A stretch of 64,000 bases of DNA from Polyangium sp. 6x1 (lineage in GTDB: Bacteria; Myxococcota_A; Polyangia; Polyangiales; Polyangiaceae), in NCBI RefSeq assembly GCF_029946515.1, contig NZ_JARZHH010000032.1, positions 56,748 to 120,747 on the forward strand, in the 5' to 3' direction. Each line of letters opens with the position of its first letter. Position 1 is the stretch's first letter. A model generated the notes under the pieces. It was not told the origin of the DNA. It saw only the letters and a program-made list of their open reading frames with translations, and did not search any database. The translations under genes were made by a program, and so were the position numbers. Shown here piece after piece: positions 42,928 through 51,098 of this stretch.

Positions 42928-44493
42928 ATGGACATGCGTGAGCTCTTGAAGGACCTCGAAGCCCGGCGCGCCGAGGTGCGCAAGATGGGCGGCGAGGACA
43001 AGGTCGCGAAGCAACATTCGCGTGGCAAGCTGACCGCCCGCGAGAGGCTCGCCGCGTTCTTCGACGACGGCGTCCATTTCGAGGTCGGCATGCACGGCAC
43101 GCAGATGGGCCTCGCCGCCGGCGACGGCCGGGATCGCCCGGCGGCCGACGCCGTCGTCTGCGCGTTCGGCAAGGTCGACGGCCGCATGGTCTGCGCCGCC
43201 GCCTACGATTTCACGGTGAAGGGCGGCAGCATCGGCCATACCGGCGAGGAGAAGGTCACGCGCCTGCGCCAGATGGCCCTGCGCGGCCGCTGGCCCATGG
43301 TGTGGTTCATCGATTCGGCCGGCGCGCGCATCGATCCGGGATCGAGCCACCCGGACACGATTTCGCTCTTCGCGGGCAGCGGCCACCTCTTCCGCGAGCA
43401 GGTCGTCATGAGCGGCGTCGTCCCGCAGGTCGCGGCCATGGTCGGCCCCGGCGCCGCGGGGACGGCCTACATCCCGGGCCTCGCCGATTTCGTTCCGATG
43501 GTGAAGGACATCGGCTCGATGGCCCTCGGCGGCCCGCCGCTCGTCAAGGCCATGACCGGCGAGGACATCTCCGAGCAAGACCTCGGCGGCTCGAAGGTCC
43601 ATTCGACGAAGAGCGGCGTAGGCGACGGCGAGTTCAAGAGCGACGCCGAATGCATCGCGGCGATCAAGAAATACCTCTCGTATTTCCCGTCCCATTGCGA
43701 GGAGGAGGCGCCGCGCCTCGCCGCGACGGATCCCGTCGATCGGCGCGAGGAATCACTGCTCGACCTGCTCCCCGAGAACCCGCGCAAGGCGTACGACATG
43801 TACAAGCTCATCGCGGCGATCGTGGACCACGGTGAGTATTTCGACATCAAGCCCCGCTTCGCGCGGCAGATCATCACCTGCCTCGCGCGCATCGGCGGCC
43901 AGAGCGTCGGCATCGTCGCGAACCAGCCGAATCACATGGGCGGCGTGCTCGACGTCGACAGCTCCGACAAGGCCGCGCGGTTCATGCAGATCTGCGACGC
44001 CTTCAACATCCCGCTCGTGTTCCTCCAGGACGTACCGGGCTTCATGATCGGCTCGAAGGTCGAGCACGAGGGCATCATCCGTCACGGCGCGAAGATGCTG
44101 CACGTCATGAGCGCGGCGACCGTCCCCAAGGTCACGGTCGTCGTGCGCAAGGCCTATGGCGCTGGTTATTACGTGATGTGCGGCCGCGCCTACGAGCCGG
44201 ACCTCATCGTCGGGTGGCCGACCAGCGAGATCAGCGTGATGGGCCCCGAGGGCATGCTCGGCATCGCCGCGCGCAAGCTCTTCGGCGACGCGCCGCCGCC
44301 GCCGGAGCTCAAGCAGCAGATGATCGACATGATCCAGAAGAACATCGACGTCATGAAGGTCGCTGGCTGGGGCCTCATCGACGACGTGATCGACCCCCGG
44401 GACACGCGGCGCGCCGTCGCGTGGGGCCTCGAGCTCGCGCGGCACAAGCGCATCGAGCGGCCCTTCAAGAAGCGCGGGATCATCCCCGTTTGA
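42928..44493 (+). CDS. Acyl-CoA carboxylase, carboxyltransferase subunit
   Basis: 521 residues. N-terminal and C-terminal carboxyltransferase halves of the crotonase superfamily are complete: GKLTARERLAAFFDDG, FIDSAGARI, MVGPGAAGTAY, VANQPNHMGGVLDVDSSDKAARFMQ (given in part), DVPGFMIG, RKAYGAGYYVM. It resembles the beta chains of propionyl-, methylcrotonyl- or glutaconyl-CoA enzymes. Neither biotin carboxylase nor biotin carrier lies next to it, so it must share them or act in decarboxylation. It is 3 bases after the crotonase gene and ends the operon. Confidence 0.9.
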   Translation: MDMRELLKDLEARRAEVRKMGGEDKVAKQHSRGKLTARERLAAFFDDGVHFEVGMHGTQMGLAAGDGRDRPAADAVVCAFGKVDGRMVCAAAYDFTVKGGSIGHTGEEKVTRLRQMALRGRWPMVWFIDSAGARIDPGSSHPDTISLFAGSGHLFREQVVMSGVVPQVAAMVGPGAAGTAYIPGLADFVPMVKDIGSMALGGPPLVKAMTGEDISEQDLGGSKVHSTKSGVGDGEFKSDAECIAAIKKYLSYFPSHCEEEAPRLAATDPVDRREESLLDLLPENPRKAYDMYKLIAAIVDHGEYFDIKPRFARQIITCLARIGGQSVGIVANQPNHMGGVLDVDSSDKAARFMQICDAFNIPLVFLQDVPGFMIGSKVEHEGIIRHGAKMLHVMSAATVPKVTVVVRKAYGAGYYVMCGRAYEPDLIVGWPTSEISVMGPEGMLGIAARKLFGDAPPPPELKQQMIDMIQKNIDVMKVAGWGLIDDVIDPRDTRRAVAWGLELARHKRIERPFKKRGIIPV

Positions 44494-44638
44494 GCAGCCG
44501 CGCCCCTCGATCCTGCGCATGTTTCCGCCCTCGGGCCGACATCCATGTCGTTCGGGTGCAAACGTTGCGGGCCTCGCGTCGGGACGCTGCCGATGCATCG
44601 TGGACGCCACGCGCTTGGCGTCCTCGCAACAAATAGTG

Positions 44639-44666
44639 TCGGTCCAAGCCCGACCCATGCTAGGGT
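44639..44666 (+). promoter_or_regulatory. Candidate promoter of the globin gene
   Basis: TCGGTC (44639-44644), 16 bases, TAGGGT (44661-44666) with TGC ahead of it as an extended -10. The -10 matches that of tRNA-Pro. The remaining 44494-44760 shows no gene. Confidence 0.3.
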
Positions 44667-44760
44667 GAAACGTCGGCGCAGATCTTGGATAGAGGTCTTC
44701 GCGCTGGTGGTCGCCGAAGCATCTCTCCGCCCGGAAAACAGGGCTGACCGCGAGGAAACG

Positions 44761-45411
44761 ATGAACAACGAGCAGAAGCTTCTGGTCCAGAAGACCTTCG
44801 AGATGGTCGCTCCGATTGCGGACGTCGCCGCCGAGCTATTTTACGGTCGGCTTTTCGAGGTCGATCCGTCTCTCAAGCCCCTCTTCCGGGGCGACATGAA
44901 GGACCAGGGCAAGAAGCTCATGTCCACGCTGAAGGTGGCGGTCCAGGCGCTCGATCGTCTCGAAGCGCTGATCCCGACCGTCCAGGCGCTCGGTCGTCGC
45001 CACCTCGCCTACGGCGTTCGCGACGATCACTACGACATCGTGGGCGCTGCGCTCCTGTGGACGCTGGAGAAGGGCCTCGGCGAGGCGTTCACGCCCGAGG
45101 TCAAGGAAGCGTGGGCCAACGTCTACGGCGTGCTCGCGAAGGTCATGAAGGACGCGGCGAACGAGGTCGCGCCGCTCTCGCTCCGCACGCCGCTCTCGCG
45201 CCGCGGCAGCGCGCATCGCCTGCCCGCCGTCAAGCGTCCCTCGTACCGCCCGCCGATGGGCCGCCCGTCGATGCCGCCCGGCTCGCGCATGCCGGCCTCG
45301 ATCCAGGCGCTCTACGGCGGCGCGAGCTCGCAGTCGGCGCCCTCCTCGAAGAGCGGCGCGTCGCCGAGCACGCGCCTGCCCCGCATCTCGAACCCGCCCA
45401 CGATCTCCTGA
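44761..45411 (+). CDS. Single-domain bacterial globin with Pro/Ser tail
   Basis: 216 residues. Residues 1-138 align with the globin domain of flavohemoglobins: Tyr28 at B10 (ELFYGRLF), Phe42 at CD1 and proximal His81 (LGRRHLAYGV). The FAD and NAD domains are missing. Residues 140-216 are a basic, Pro/Ser-rich tail with RPSYRPPMGRPSMPPGSRMP-like repeats (given in part), not found in known single-domain globins. Possible roles are oxygen or NO handling; the tail may bind nucleic acid or a partner. Its stop lies in the region where the YdcF-like gene may start. Confidence 0.9.
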   Translation: MNNEQKLLVQKTFEMVAPIADVAAELFYGRLFEVDPSLKPLFRGDMKDQGKKLMSTLKVAVQALDRLEALIPTVQALGRRHLAYGVRDDHYDIVGAALLWTLEKGLGEAFTPEVKEAWANVYGVLAKVMKDAANEVAPLSLRTPLSRRGSAHRLPAVKRPSYRPPMGRPSMPPGSRMPASIQALYGGASSQSAPSSKSGASPSTRLPRISNPPTIS

Positions 45412-45461
45412 TCTCGCGCGCTTCTCGTCTCCGCTCCCACGCCGCCTTCCTCCTGCGCGGC

Positions 45462-46415
45462 GTGGGCCTCGCCGTCGGCCTGCTCGCCCTCGCGAACCTC
45501 GCAGGCCAGGCGCTCAGGCCCCCCTTCGATACGACACACACATGGCTCGGCGACGCGGATCTGCCGCGGCCGATCTTCCGCGCCCTGGAGCTCCTCTCGG
45601 CTGTCACGCTTCTCTGGCACGTGGCGCGGCCGATTCGCCCCGCGTGGGCGCGTCTCGGCGGGGCGGTCGTGATCGGGATCGGGGCCCTGCTCGCCGCGCG
45701 CGACGTCGCAACGTTTTACGGCGTCCTCGCGCGAGGCGCGATCGGCGGCCCGGCGTTCGTTCCGGCTTCCCTGGTCGTCCTGGTTTGTCTCGGCGCGCTC
45801 GCGGTGAATGTCGCGACCGATCGCGCGGATCGTCCTCGATGGACGCTCGCGCGCGTGATCGCGTGCGGGGCGGTGACAGCGGCGAGCTTCGTGGCCATGC
45901 CGCTCCTCCTCATGGTCACCCTGGGTCCGACGCGGTACGAGCGCCGCGCAGACTGCGCGATTGTGTTCGGGGCGCGCGTCTGGGACGACGGCACGCCCTC
46001 GCTCGCGCTCTCGGATCGCGTGGACGAGGCGATCCGGCTCCACCAGCAGGGGCTCGTCCAAGCGATCGTGATGAGCGGGGCGATCGACGATCAGAATGGT
46101 CATTCGGAGCCCGAGGTGATGCGCGCGCGCGCCGTCGCGGCGGGCGTGCCGGAGGCCTCCGTGATCCTCGACGAGGCGGGCATCACGTCCTCGTGGACGG
46201 CGAAGAACGGCGCGCTCTTGATGCGTCGCCACGGTTTTTCACGGGCGATCGCGGTGACGCATTATTATCACGAGCCGCGGGTGAAGATGCTCTTCGAGCG
46301 CGCGGGCGTGGCGGTGTACACGGTGCCCGCGCGCATGAGCCGGCGCCTCTTGAAGGAGCCGTGGTTCATCGCCCGCGAGGTCCTCGCGTACTGGCATTCG
46401 TTTCTGTTTCAGTGA
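45462..46415 (+). CDS. YdcF/SanA-like membrane protein (DUF218)
   Basis: 317 residues from GTG 45462. Four hydrophobic spans lie in the first about 160 residues. The DUF218 domain follows: DCAIVFGARVWDDGTPSLALSDRVDEAI (given in part), VMSGAIDD, SEPEVMRARAVAAGVP, AITSSW and VTHYYHEPRVKMLFERAG. Family members act in envelope or peptidoglycan-precursor metabolism; activity is uncertain. The start is unclear: a CTG at 45408 would overlap the globin stop and restore a basic N-terminus before the first span. It converges with the helicase gene. Confidence 0.83.
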   Translation: MGLAVGLLALANLAGQALRPPFDTTHTWLGDADLPRPIFRALELLSAVTLLWHVARPIRPAWARLGGAVVIGIGALLAARDVATFYGVLARGAIGGPAFVPASLVVLVCLGALAVNVATDRADRPRWTLARVIACGAVTAASFVAMPLLLMVTLGPTRYERRADCAIVFGARVWDDGTPSLALSDRVDEAIRLHQQGLVQAIVMSGAIDDQNGHSEPEVMRARAVAAGVPEASVILDEAGITSSWTAKNGALLMRRHGFSRAIAVTHYYHEPRVKMLFERAGVAVYTVPARMSRRLLKEPWFIAREVLAYWHSFLFQ

Positions 46416-46418
46416 GCG

Positions 46419-48776
46419 TCACTCCGCCGCATTGCGCGGCGTCGAAGCTCTGCGATCCGGCTCCTCGCAGGACGCCCGCGCCTCGCCCAGGATCGCTCCG
46501 CCCACCTTCGCCGCTTCTTTTGCCGGGCACCCGAGCCACCCCGCGAGCTTGCCTGCCGGCGGGAGGCCGCCGTCCGCCTCGATCGCCGCGAACACCTTCT
46601 CGACCACGTCCGCGCGCACCGCGCGAGGCCCGAACACCGGATACCCGAGGGCCGTGTGGAGCGACGCCTCCGCGGGCCGCGCGACCGGCATCGACACGAC
46701 GCTCGGCCCCGGCGCTCGCGGCGCCCTCGCCCCCGCGAACGCCGAGACGAGCGCGCTCCGCCGCACGAGCGCCGGGCCCTTGAGCATCGCCGGCACGTAC
46801 AGCACCCGCGCGCCCACCACGATGCCCGCCGCCGCGAGTTTGTCCCGGTCCTCCGGCGCGAGCTCGGCGATCTGCGCGGCCGCGTCCTCGGCCCTCGCCG
46901 TCCCGAGCCCCTGCTCGAGTTGATACAGGATCCCGCGCGCCGCGGCCCCGAGCCCGCGCGGCGCGTGCGCGCGGAGCGGCGCGCAGAGCTCCTCCACGAG
47001 GTCGCGCGCGAACGCCACGAGCCGCCGCGTGATCCGCGCCCGCGCCCCCGCGCCGAGCTCCAGCAGGGCCGCGAGCTTCACGTCCGGCAGGAGCAGGCTC
47101 GACCCCCGCACGAGCCGGCCAAGCTCGCGCCCGTCCTCGAACGTGATCTGCCCTGACGCATCCACCTCGATCGACACGTGCCGCGCCGCGACGACCGCCT
47201 CCACCCAGCGCGCCTCCTCCGACGACGCGCCGCCCGCCTCGCGCGCCTGCGGCGCCCGGAGCGCCGCGAGCTTGCCGAACGGATTCGCCTTGTCCATCGC
47301 CCGCTGCTCGGCCCGCGTCGGCGGCGCCTTCCGCGCGGGGCCCGTCGCGCGCGCCTTGTTCCCGCCGCCGCTCTTTTCGACGAACCGCTGCACCAGCCGC
47401 TCGTGCAGCGCGTCGCTCAGCCGATCCTCGATCGCCGCGGTCCGCTCCTGCCAGGCCGCCGGATCCTTCACCCAGCGGCCTTGATTCGACACGTACGTCC
47501 ACGTCCGGATCGCCGAGATGCGCGCGATCAGCGTATCGATGTCCCCCGCGGGATCGTCGATCTCCTGCACGCGCTCGGTCATCCACGCCTCGTCGAGGAA
47601 GGCGCGTGGCCCTGCGAGGTTCGCGAAGATCTCCGCGAGCAGCGCCACGTGGGATTCGAAGAGCAGCTTGCGATAATCGGGGATCCGGCAGACCTCCCAG
47701 AGCAGCTCCACCGCCTCCCGACCCTGCGCCCGCGACCGGATCGTGGGATCCTGGGCCAGCCGCGTGAGCGCCGCCGCGTCCTCGGCGCTCTCCTGCAGCA
47801 CGAGCGAGCGCCGCCCCGGCGAGCGCCGCAGCGAGGCGATGAGGCCGTCGATCGAGCTCGTATCGAGATCCGCGTTCCGCCAGAGGAGCTTCTTGACCGC
47901 GGGGAACCTGTGCGCCTCCACGGCGTTCGCGAGCCCCTGCGGCAGCGCGAGGGGCGCGAGCGTGCCGAACGATCCATCACTCGTGTAGCGCCCGGCGCGC
48001 CCGGCGATCTGCCCGATCTCCGCGGCTTCGAGGTCCCGCACGTCCCGTCCGTCGAACTTGCGCAGCGCGGCGAATGCCACGTGCTTCACGTCGAGGTTCA
48101 GCCCCATCCCGATCGCGTCGGTCGCGACGATGTACTCGACCTCTCCGGACTGGAACATCGCCACCTGCGCATTGCGCGTGCGCGGCGACAGCGCCCCGAG
48201 CACCACGGCCGCGCCGCCGCGCGTGGCGCGCAGCCGCTCGGCCACCTCGTAGACCTCCTGCATGGAAAACGCGACGATCGCGCTCCTCTGCGGCAGCCGC
48301 GCGAGCTTCTCGGCCCCCGCGAACGCGAGCCGGCTGAGACGCGGGAACGTCTGGATCCGCGCCGCGGGCAGGAGCTCGGCGATCATGGGCTGCATCGACG
48401 CGGCCCCCATGAACCAGGTCTCCTTCGTGCCGCGGGCATCGAGCAGGCGCTCGGTGAACACGTGACCGCGCTGCGGATGTGAGGCGAGCTGGATCTCGTC
48501 GACCGCGACGAACTCGACGTCGAGGCTCCGCGGCATGGCCTCGACCGTGCAGACCCAGTATTGCGGCCTGCGCGGGATGCGCTTCTCCTCGCCCGTCACG
48601 AGCGCGACGCGCTGCTCGCCGAGGCGCGCGGTGATGCGGTCGTAGACCTCGCGCGCGAGGAGCCGCAGCGGCAGCCCGATCATCCCGGACTCGTGCTCCA
48701 GCATGCGCTCGACGGCCCGGTGTGTCTTGCCGGTGTTCGTCGGGCCGAGCACGGCCGTGACCGCGGAGCCAATCAT
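46419..48776 (-). CDS. Suv3-like superfamily 2 RNA helicase
   Basis: 785 residues. Walker A GPTNTGKT at 11-18, Walker B DEIQ at 93-96 (the Suv3 form rather than DEAD), a GAAS-type motif III, and motif VI in IGQIAGRAGRYTSDGSFG. Residues about 260-460 match the Suv3 helical region. The C-terminal 320 residues are Ala/Arg-rich and not recognised. Mitochondrial Suv3 unwinds RNA for PNPase; a similar RNA-decay role is likely here by family. PNPase is not adjacent. The 224 bases upstream of its start contain no gene. Confidence 0.9.
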   Translation of the reverse strand: MIGSAVTAVLGPTNTGKTHRAVERMLEHESGMIGLPLRLLAREVYDRITARLGEQRVALVTGEEKRIPRRPQYWVCTVEAMPRSLDVEFVAVDEIQLASHPQRGHVFTERLLDARGTKETWFMGAASMQPMIAELLPAARIQTFPRLSRLAFAGAEKLARLPQRSAIVAFSMQEVYEVAERLRATRGGAAVVLGALSPRTRNAQVAMFQSGEVEYIVATDAIGMGLNLDVKHVAFAALRKFDGRDVRDLEAAEIGQIAGRAGRYTSDGSFGTLAPLALPQGLANAVEAHRFPAVKKLLWRNADLDTSSIDGLIASLRRSPGRRSLVLQESAEDAAALTRLAQDPTIRSRAQGREAVELLWEVCRIPDYRKLLFESHVALLAEIFANLAGPRAFLDEAWMTERVQEIDDPAGDIDTLIARISAIRTWTYVSNQGRWVKDPAAWQERTAAIEDRLSDALHERLVQRFVEKSGGGNKARATGPARKAPPTRAEQRAMDKANPFGKLAALRAPQAREAGGASSEEARWVEAVVAARHVSIEVDASGQITFEDGRELGRLVRGSSLLLPDVKLAALLELGAGARARITRRLVAFARDLVEELCAPLRAHAPRGLGAAARGILYQLEQGLGTARAEDAAAQIAELAPEDRDKLAAAGIVVGARVLYVPAMLKGPALVRRSALVSAFAGARAPRAPGPSVVSMPVARPAEASLHTALGYPVFGPRAVRADVVEKVFAAIEADGGLPPAGKLAGWLGCPAKEAAKVGGAILGEARASCEEPDRRASTPRNAAE

Positions 48777-49000
48777 CGCGGGGCGAGCGTAGCGCGGACG
48801 GCGGGAGGCGCACGCGAGGGGGCGGGAGCGGGGGCGACGGGCGGATCGGGCGGGTGGGCGGTGGGCCCTGCGAGGGGCTCGTTCACGTGATATTCGCGTT
48901 CGTGGCCATTCCCCATTGAAATTTCACATTCGTGCCCGAGGAGGAGGAGCGGCAGGCCTCGACGTCGCATGGGCGCGACGACGCATCGGCCGGCGCACCG

Positions 49001-49681
49001 TTACCCCCCTCGAACGATCGTCGCGACGGCTGTGAAATGCATGGCGGCGGCGACGACGGTGCAGGCGTGAAAGACCTCGTGGTAGCCGAAGACGCCGACG
49101 ACGGGGTTCGGGCGCTTCGATGCATAGGCAACGGCGCCGAGCGTGTAGAACATGCCTCCGCCGAAGATCAGGACGAGCTGCATGAGGTCGAGCGCGCGTC
49201 CCACGGCGCTCAGAAACGGAACGATGCACCAGCCGGCGGCGACGGCCACGGCAGCGGTCACCCATTTCGGCGATCCCGACCAGAAGACCGACTTCACGAT
49301 ACCAACGGCTGCACATGACCATGCCAGCGCGCAAAGCTTCGTCCCGTCTCCCGGGCCCACGGCGATCAGGGCGATGGGCGTGTACGTGCCAGCAATGAGC
49401 ACGAAGATGGCCGCGTGGTCGAGGCGACGCATGCGCATGCGCGCCTTCGGGCCCCAGTCGATCCGGTGGTACGTCGCGCTGACCGCGAAGAGGGTGAGCA
49501 GGCTGAGGCTGTAGACCGCGGCGGCCACCGAACGGCGGATCTCGGCGGCGATGCACACGAGCCCCACGCCCGCGAAGCCCGCGACCACCGCCGCCCACTG
49601 GTGAATGACGCCGCGGAGCTTTGGCTTCTCGGAGTGCGGTTCGAAGCCGTTCGCAGGCGTTGCATGCAACTCGTCGTTCAT
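49001..49681 (-). CDS. Hemolysin III/PAQR family membrane protein
   Basis: 226 residues with seven hydrophobic spans. PAQR metal-site motifs: SATYHRIDW near the end of helix 2, and YHEVFHACTV in the last helix. The family (YqfA, hemolysin III) is linked to membrane lipid homeostasis or ceramidase-like activity. It is divergent from the TetR gene across an intergenic region with two matching operators, so it is the probable target of that regulator. Confidence 0.9.
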   Translation of the reverse strand: MNDELHATPANGFEPHSEKPKLRGVIHQWAAVVAGFAGVGLVCIAAEIRRSVAAAVYSLSLLTLFAVSATYHRIDWGPKARMRMRRLDHAAIFVLIAGTYTPIALIAVGPGDGTKLCALAWSCAAVGIVKSVFWSGSPKWVTAAVAVAAGWCIVPFLSAVGRALDLMQLVLIFGGGMFYTLGAVAYASKRPNPVVGVFGYHEVFHACTVVAAAMHFTAVATIVRGG

Positions 49682-49717
49682 GGGAGGCCTTCTCGTGGTC
49701 AGCGACGGCGCGCTTAC

Positions 49718-49731
49718 CTACGTCAACGTAG
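49718..49731. promoter_or_regulatory. Operator 1 (CTACG-N4-CGTAG) near the PAQR gene
   Basis: A palindrome CTACG-TCAA-CGTAG, 37 bases upstream of the PAQR gene start. It has the same half-sites and the same 4-base spacer as operator 2. Confidence 0.65.
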
Positions 49732-49864
49732 ATACGATCGAGGAGGGGAGCAGGTCAAACGGCCCGTCGCGCCGTTCGTGATCCTGACCGAAACGTGACC
49801 CCAATTCCAAGGGTCGACCGCCTGCATGCGCCGCGCGCGAGAGCGGCCGCGGGGACGATGAAAC

Positions 49865-49878
49865 CTACGCGTCCGTAG
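49865..49878. promoter_or_regulatory. Operator 2 (CTACG-N4-CGTAG) near tetR
   Basis: CTACG-CGTC-CGTAG, extended to 7-bp arms ACCTACG/CGTAGGT at 49863-49880. It lies about 80 bases before the tetR start. The centre-to-centre distance to operator 1 is 147 bases. Confidence 0.65.
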
Positions 49879-49957
49879 GTAGAAGGAGCCAAGGCGTTCC
49901 GCGAAAGTCCCTCCCATCGACCAGCGTGCCGACATCCGCGGGGTTAAACTCGCCGCG

Positions 49958-50575
49958 ATGCCGCCCCGAGCGCCCCGCCTCTCTGCTTCGGCCCGCCGCG
50001 CCTCGATCATCGACGCGGGTCGGTTCGTCTTTGCGCGACGCGGTTACGAGGCCACTTCGGTCGAGGAGATCGCCGAACGCGCCAAGGTCTCCAAGCCCGT
50101 CATCTACGAGCACTTCGGTGGGAAAGAAGGGCTCTACGCGGTCGTGGTCGACCGCGAAATGGACTACGTGGTCCGCAGGATCTCCGAGGCGATTGCGCAA
50201 GGTGAACCGCGCGAGCGGCTCGAGCACGGGGCCCTCGCCTTCCTCACCTACGTCAAGGACCACCCCGATGGTTTCGCGATCCTCGCCCACGACGCCCCCG
50301 CCGCGGGGGGCGGGATGTTGTCGCTCCTCAGCGACCTCGGCGAGCGCGTCAGCGAGGTCTTCACGGCTGCTTTCAAAGCGGGAGGCTACGACGCCCGGGC
50401 GGCGCCCATCTACGGCCATGCCCTCGTCGGCATGGTGACGTTCGTGGGCCAGTGGTGGACGACGGTCCGCAAGCCCCCGATCGAAGAGGTCGCCACCCAT
50501 ATCGCGGCGCTCGCGTGGATGGGCCTCCGTCACCTTCCCAAGCGCCCGACGAGCATCCGCAACAGGCCGCGTTGA
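49958..50575 (+). CDS. TetR family regulator
   Basis: 205 residues. N-terminal helix-turn-helix RRGYEATSVEEIAERAKVSKPVIYEHFGGKEGLY (given in part) is typical TetR; the ligand domain is of the type with conserved HDAPAAGGG and a Trp-rich VGQWWTTVRK helix. It should repress the divergent PAQR gene and itself through the two shared palindromes. TAAACT ends 7 bases before the ATG and there is no Shine-Dalgarno, so the mRNA is probably leaderless. Confidence 0.92.
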   Translation: MPPRAPRLSASARRASIIDAGRFVFARRGYEATSVEEIAERAKVSKPVIYEHFGGKEGLYAVVVDREMDYVVRRISEAIAQGEPRERLEHGALAFLTYVKDHPDGFAILAHDAPAAGGGMLSLLSDLGERVSEVFTAAFKAGGYDARAAPIYGHALVGMVTFVGQWWTTVRKPPIEEVATHIAALAWMGLRHLPKRPTSIRNRPR

Positions 50576-51098
50576 TCGTCTCGCGCGGCCTCGACCGCGA
50601 CGTACCCGCGGCCGTTCCAGCCCCGCCACCCGGGGCCCCGCTTCCCCCCTCGTCGGCGCCGTGGATGTGTTGCTTCGTGCACTTGTCCTCGTCTTCCGAC
50701 GCGCCGTTTTTGTCCCTGTCTGGCGCATCCGTTCTCGTTTGGCTTGACAGGCGTGGGACAGACGTGTGAGCACGGCCCGAGGTCCGACAAACAATTGACG
50801 CTCGGCCAGGCGAGGTCTTCTGCCCCCGAGGGGACGACGGTTCGGAATTGACGCCGCCTTGCGAAGGTCCCAGGATCGGCCGGATTGCGAGGTTCCGAAT
50901 GGACTGCCCGGCGCAGCAGAGACACAGCATGTTGCGTACGAGCGAGCCAGGCTTCTTCACACGCGGAATATCCGCCGGGTGGCGCCTAGGTGCGGCGACC
51001 GGGCGGGCGTGGCTTTTTTCGGGCCGGCTGGCCCAAGAATTCGAGTGGAAGGTGATGCCGCGTCTCGGTGCGCGGCGCGCCTTCGGCGGTCATCGATC
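50576..51098. other. Intergenic stretch without recognised gene
   Basis: 523 bases. TTGACA at 50744-50749 could be a -35 element but no convincing -10 follows. Minus-strand frames here are short, Arg/Gly-rich and do not resemble any protein. No hairpin with a T tract was found after tetR. Confidence 0.4.

Noticed and set aside
41998..43695. 565-codon minus-strand frame across the crotonase and carboxyltransferase genes
   Set aside because: Antisense shadow; the plus strand carries complete catalytic motifs.
50530..50925. Minus-strand frame of 131 codons after tetR
   Set aside because: No recognised domain, no start signal, and codon pattern not convincing.
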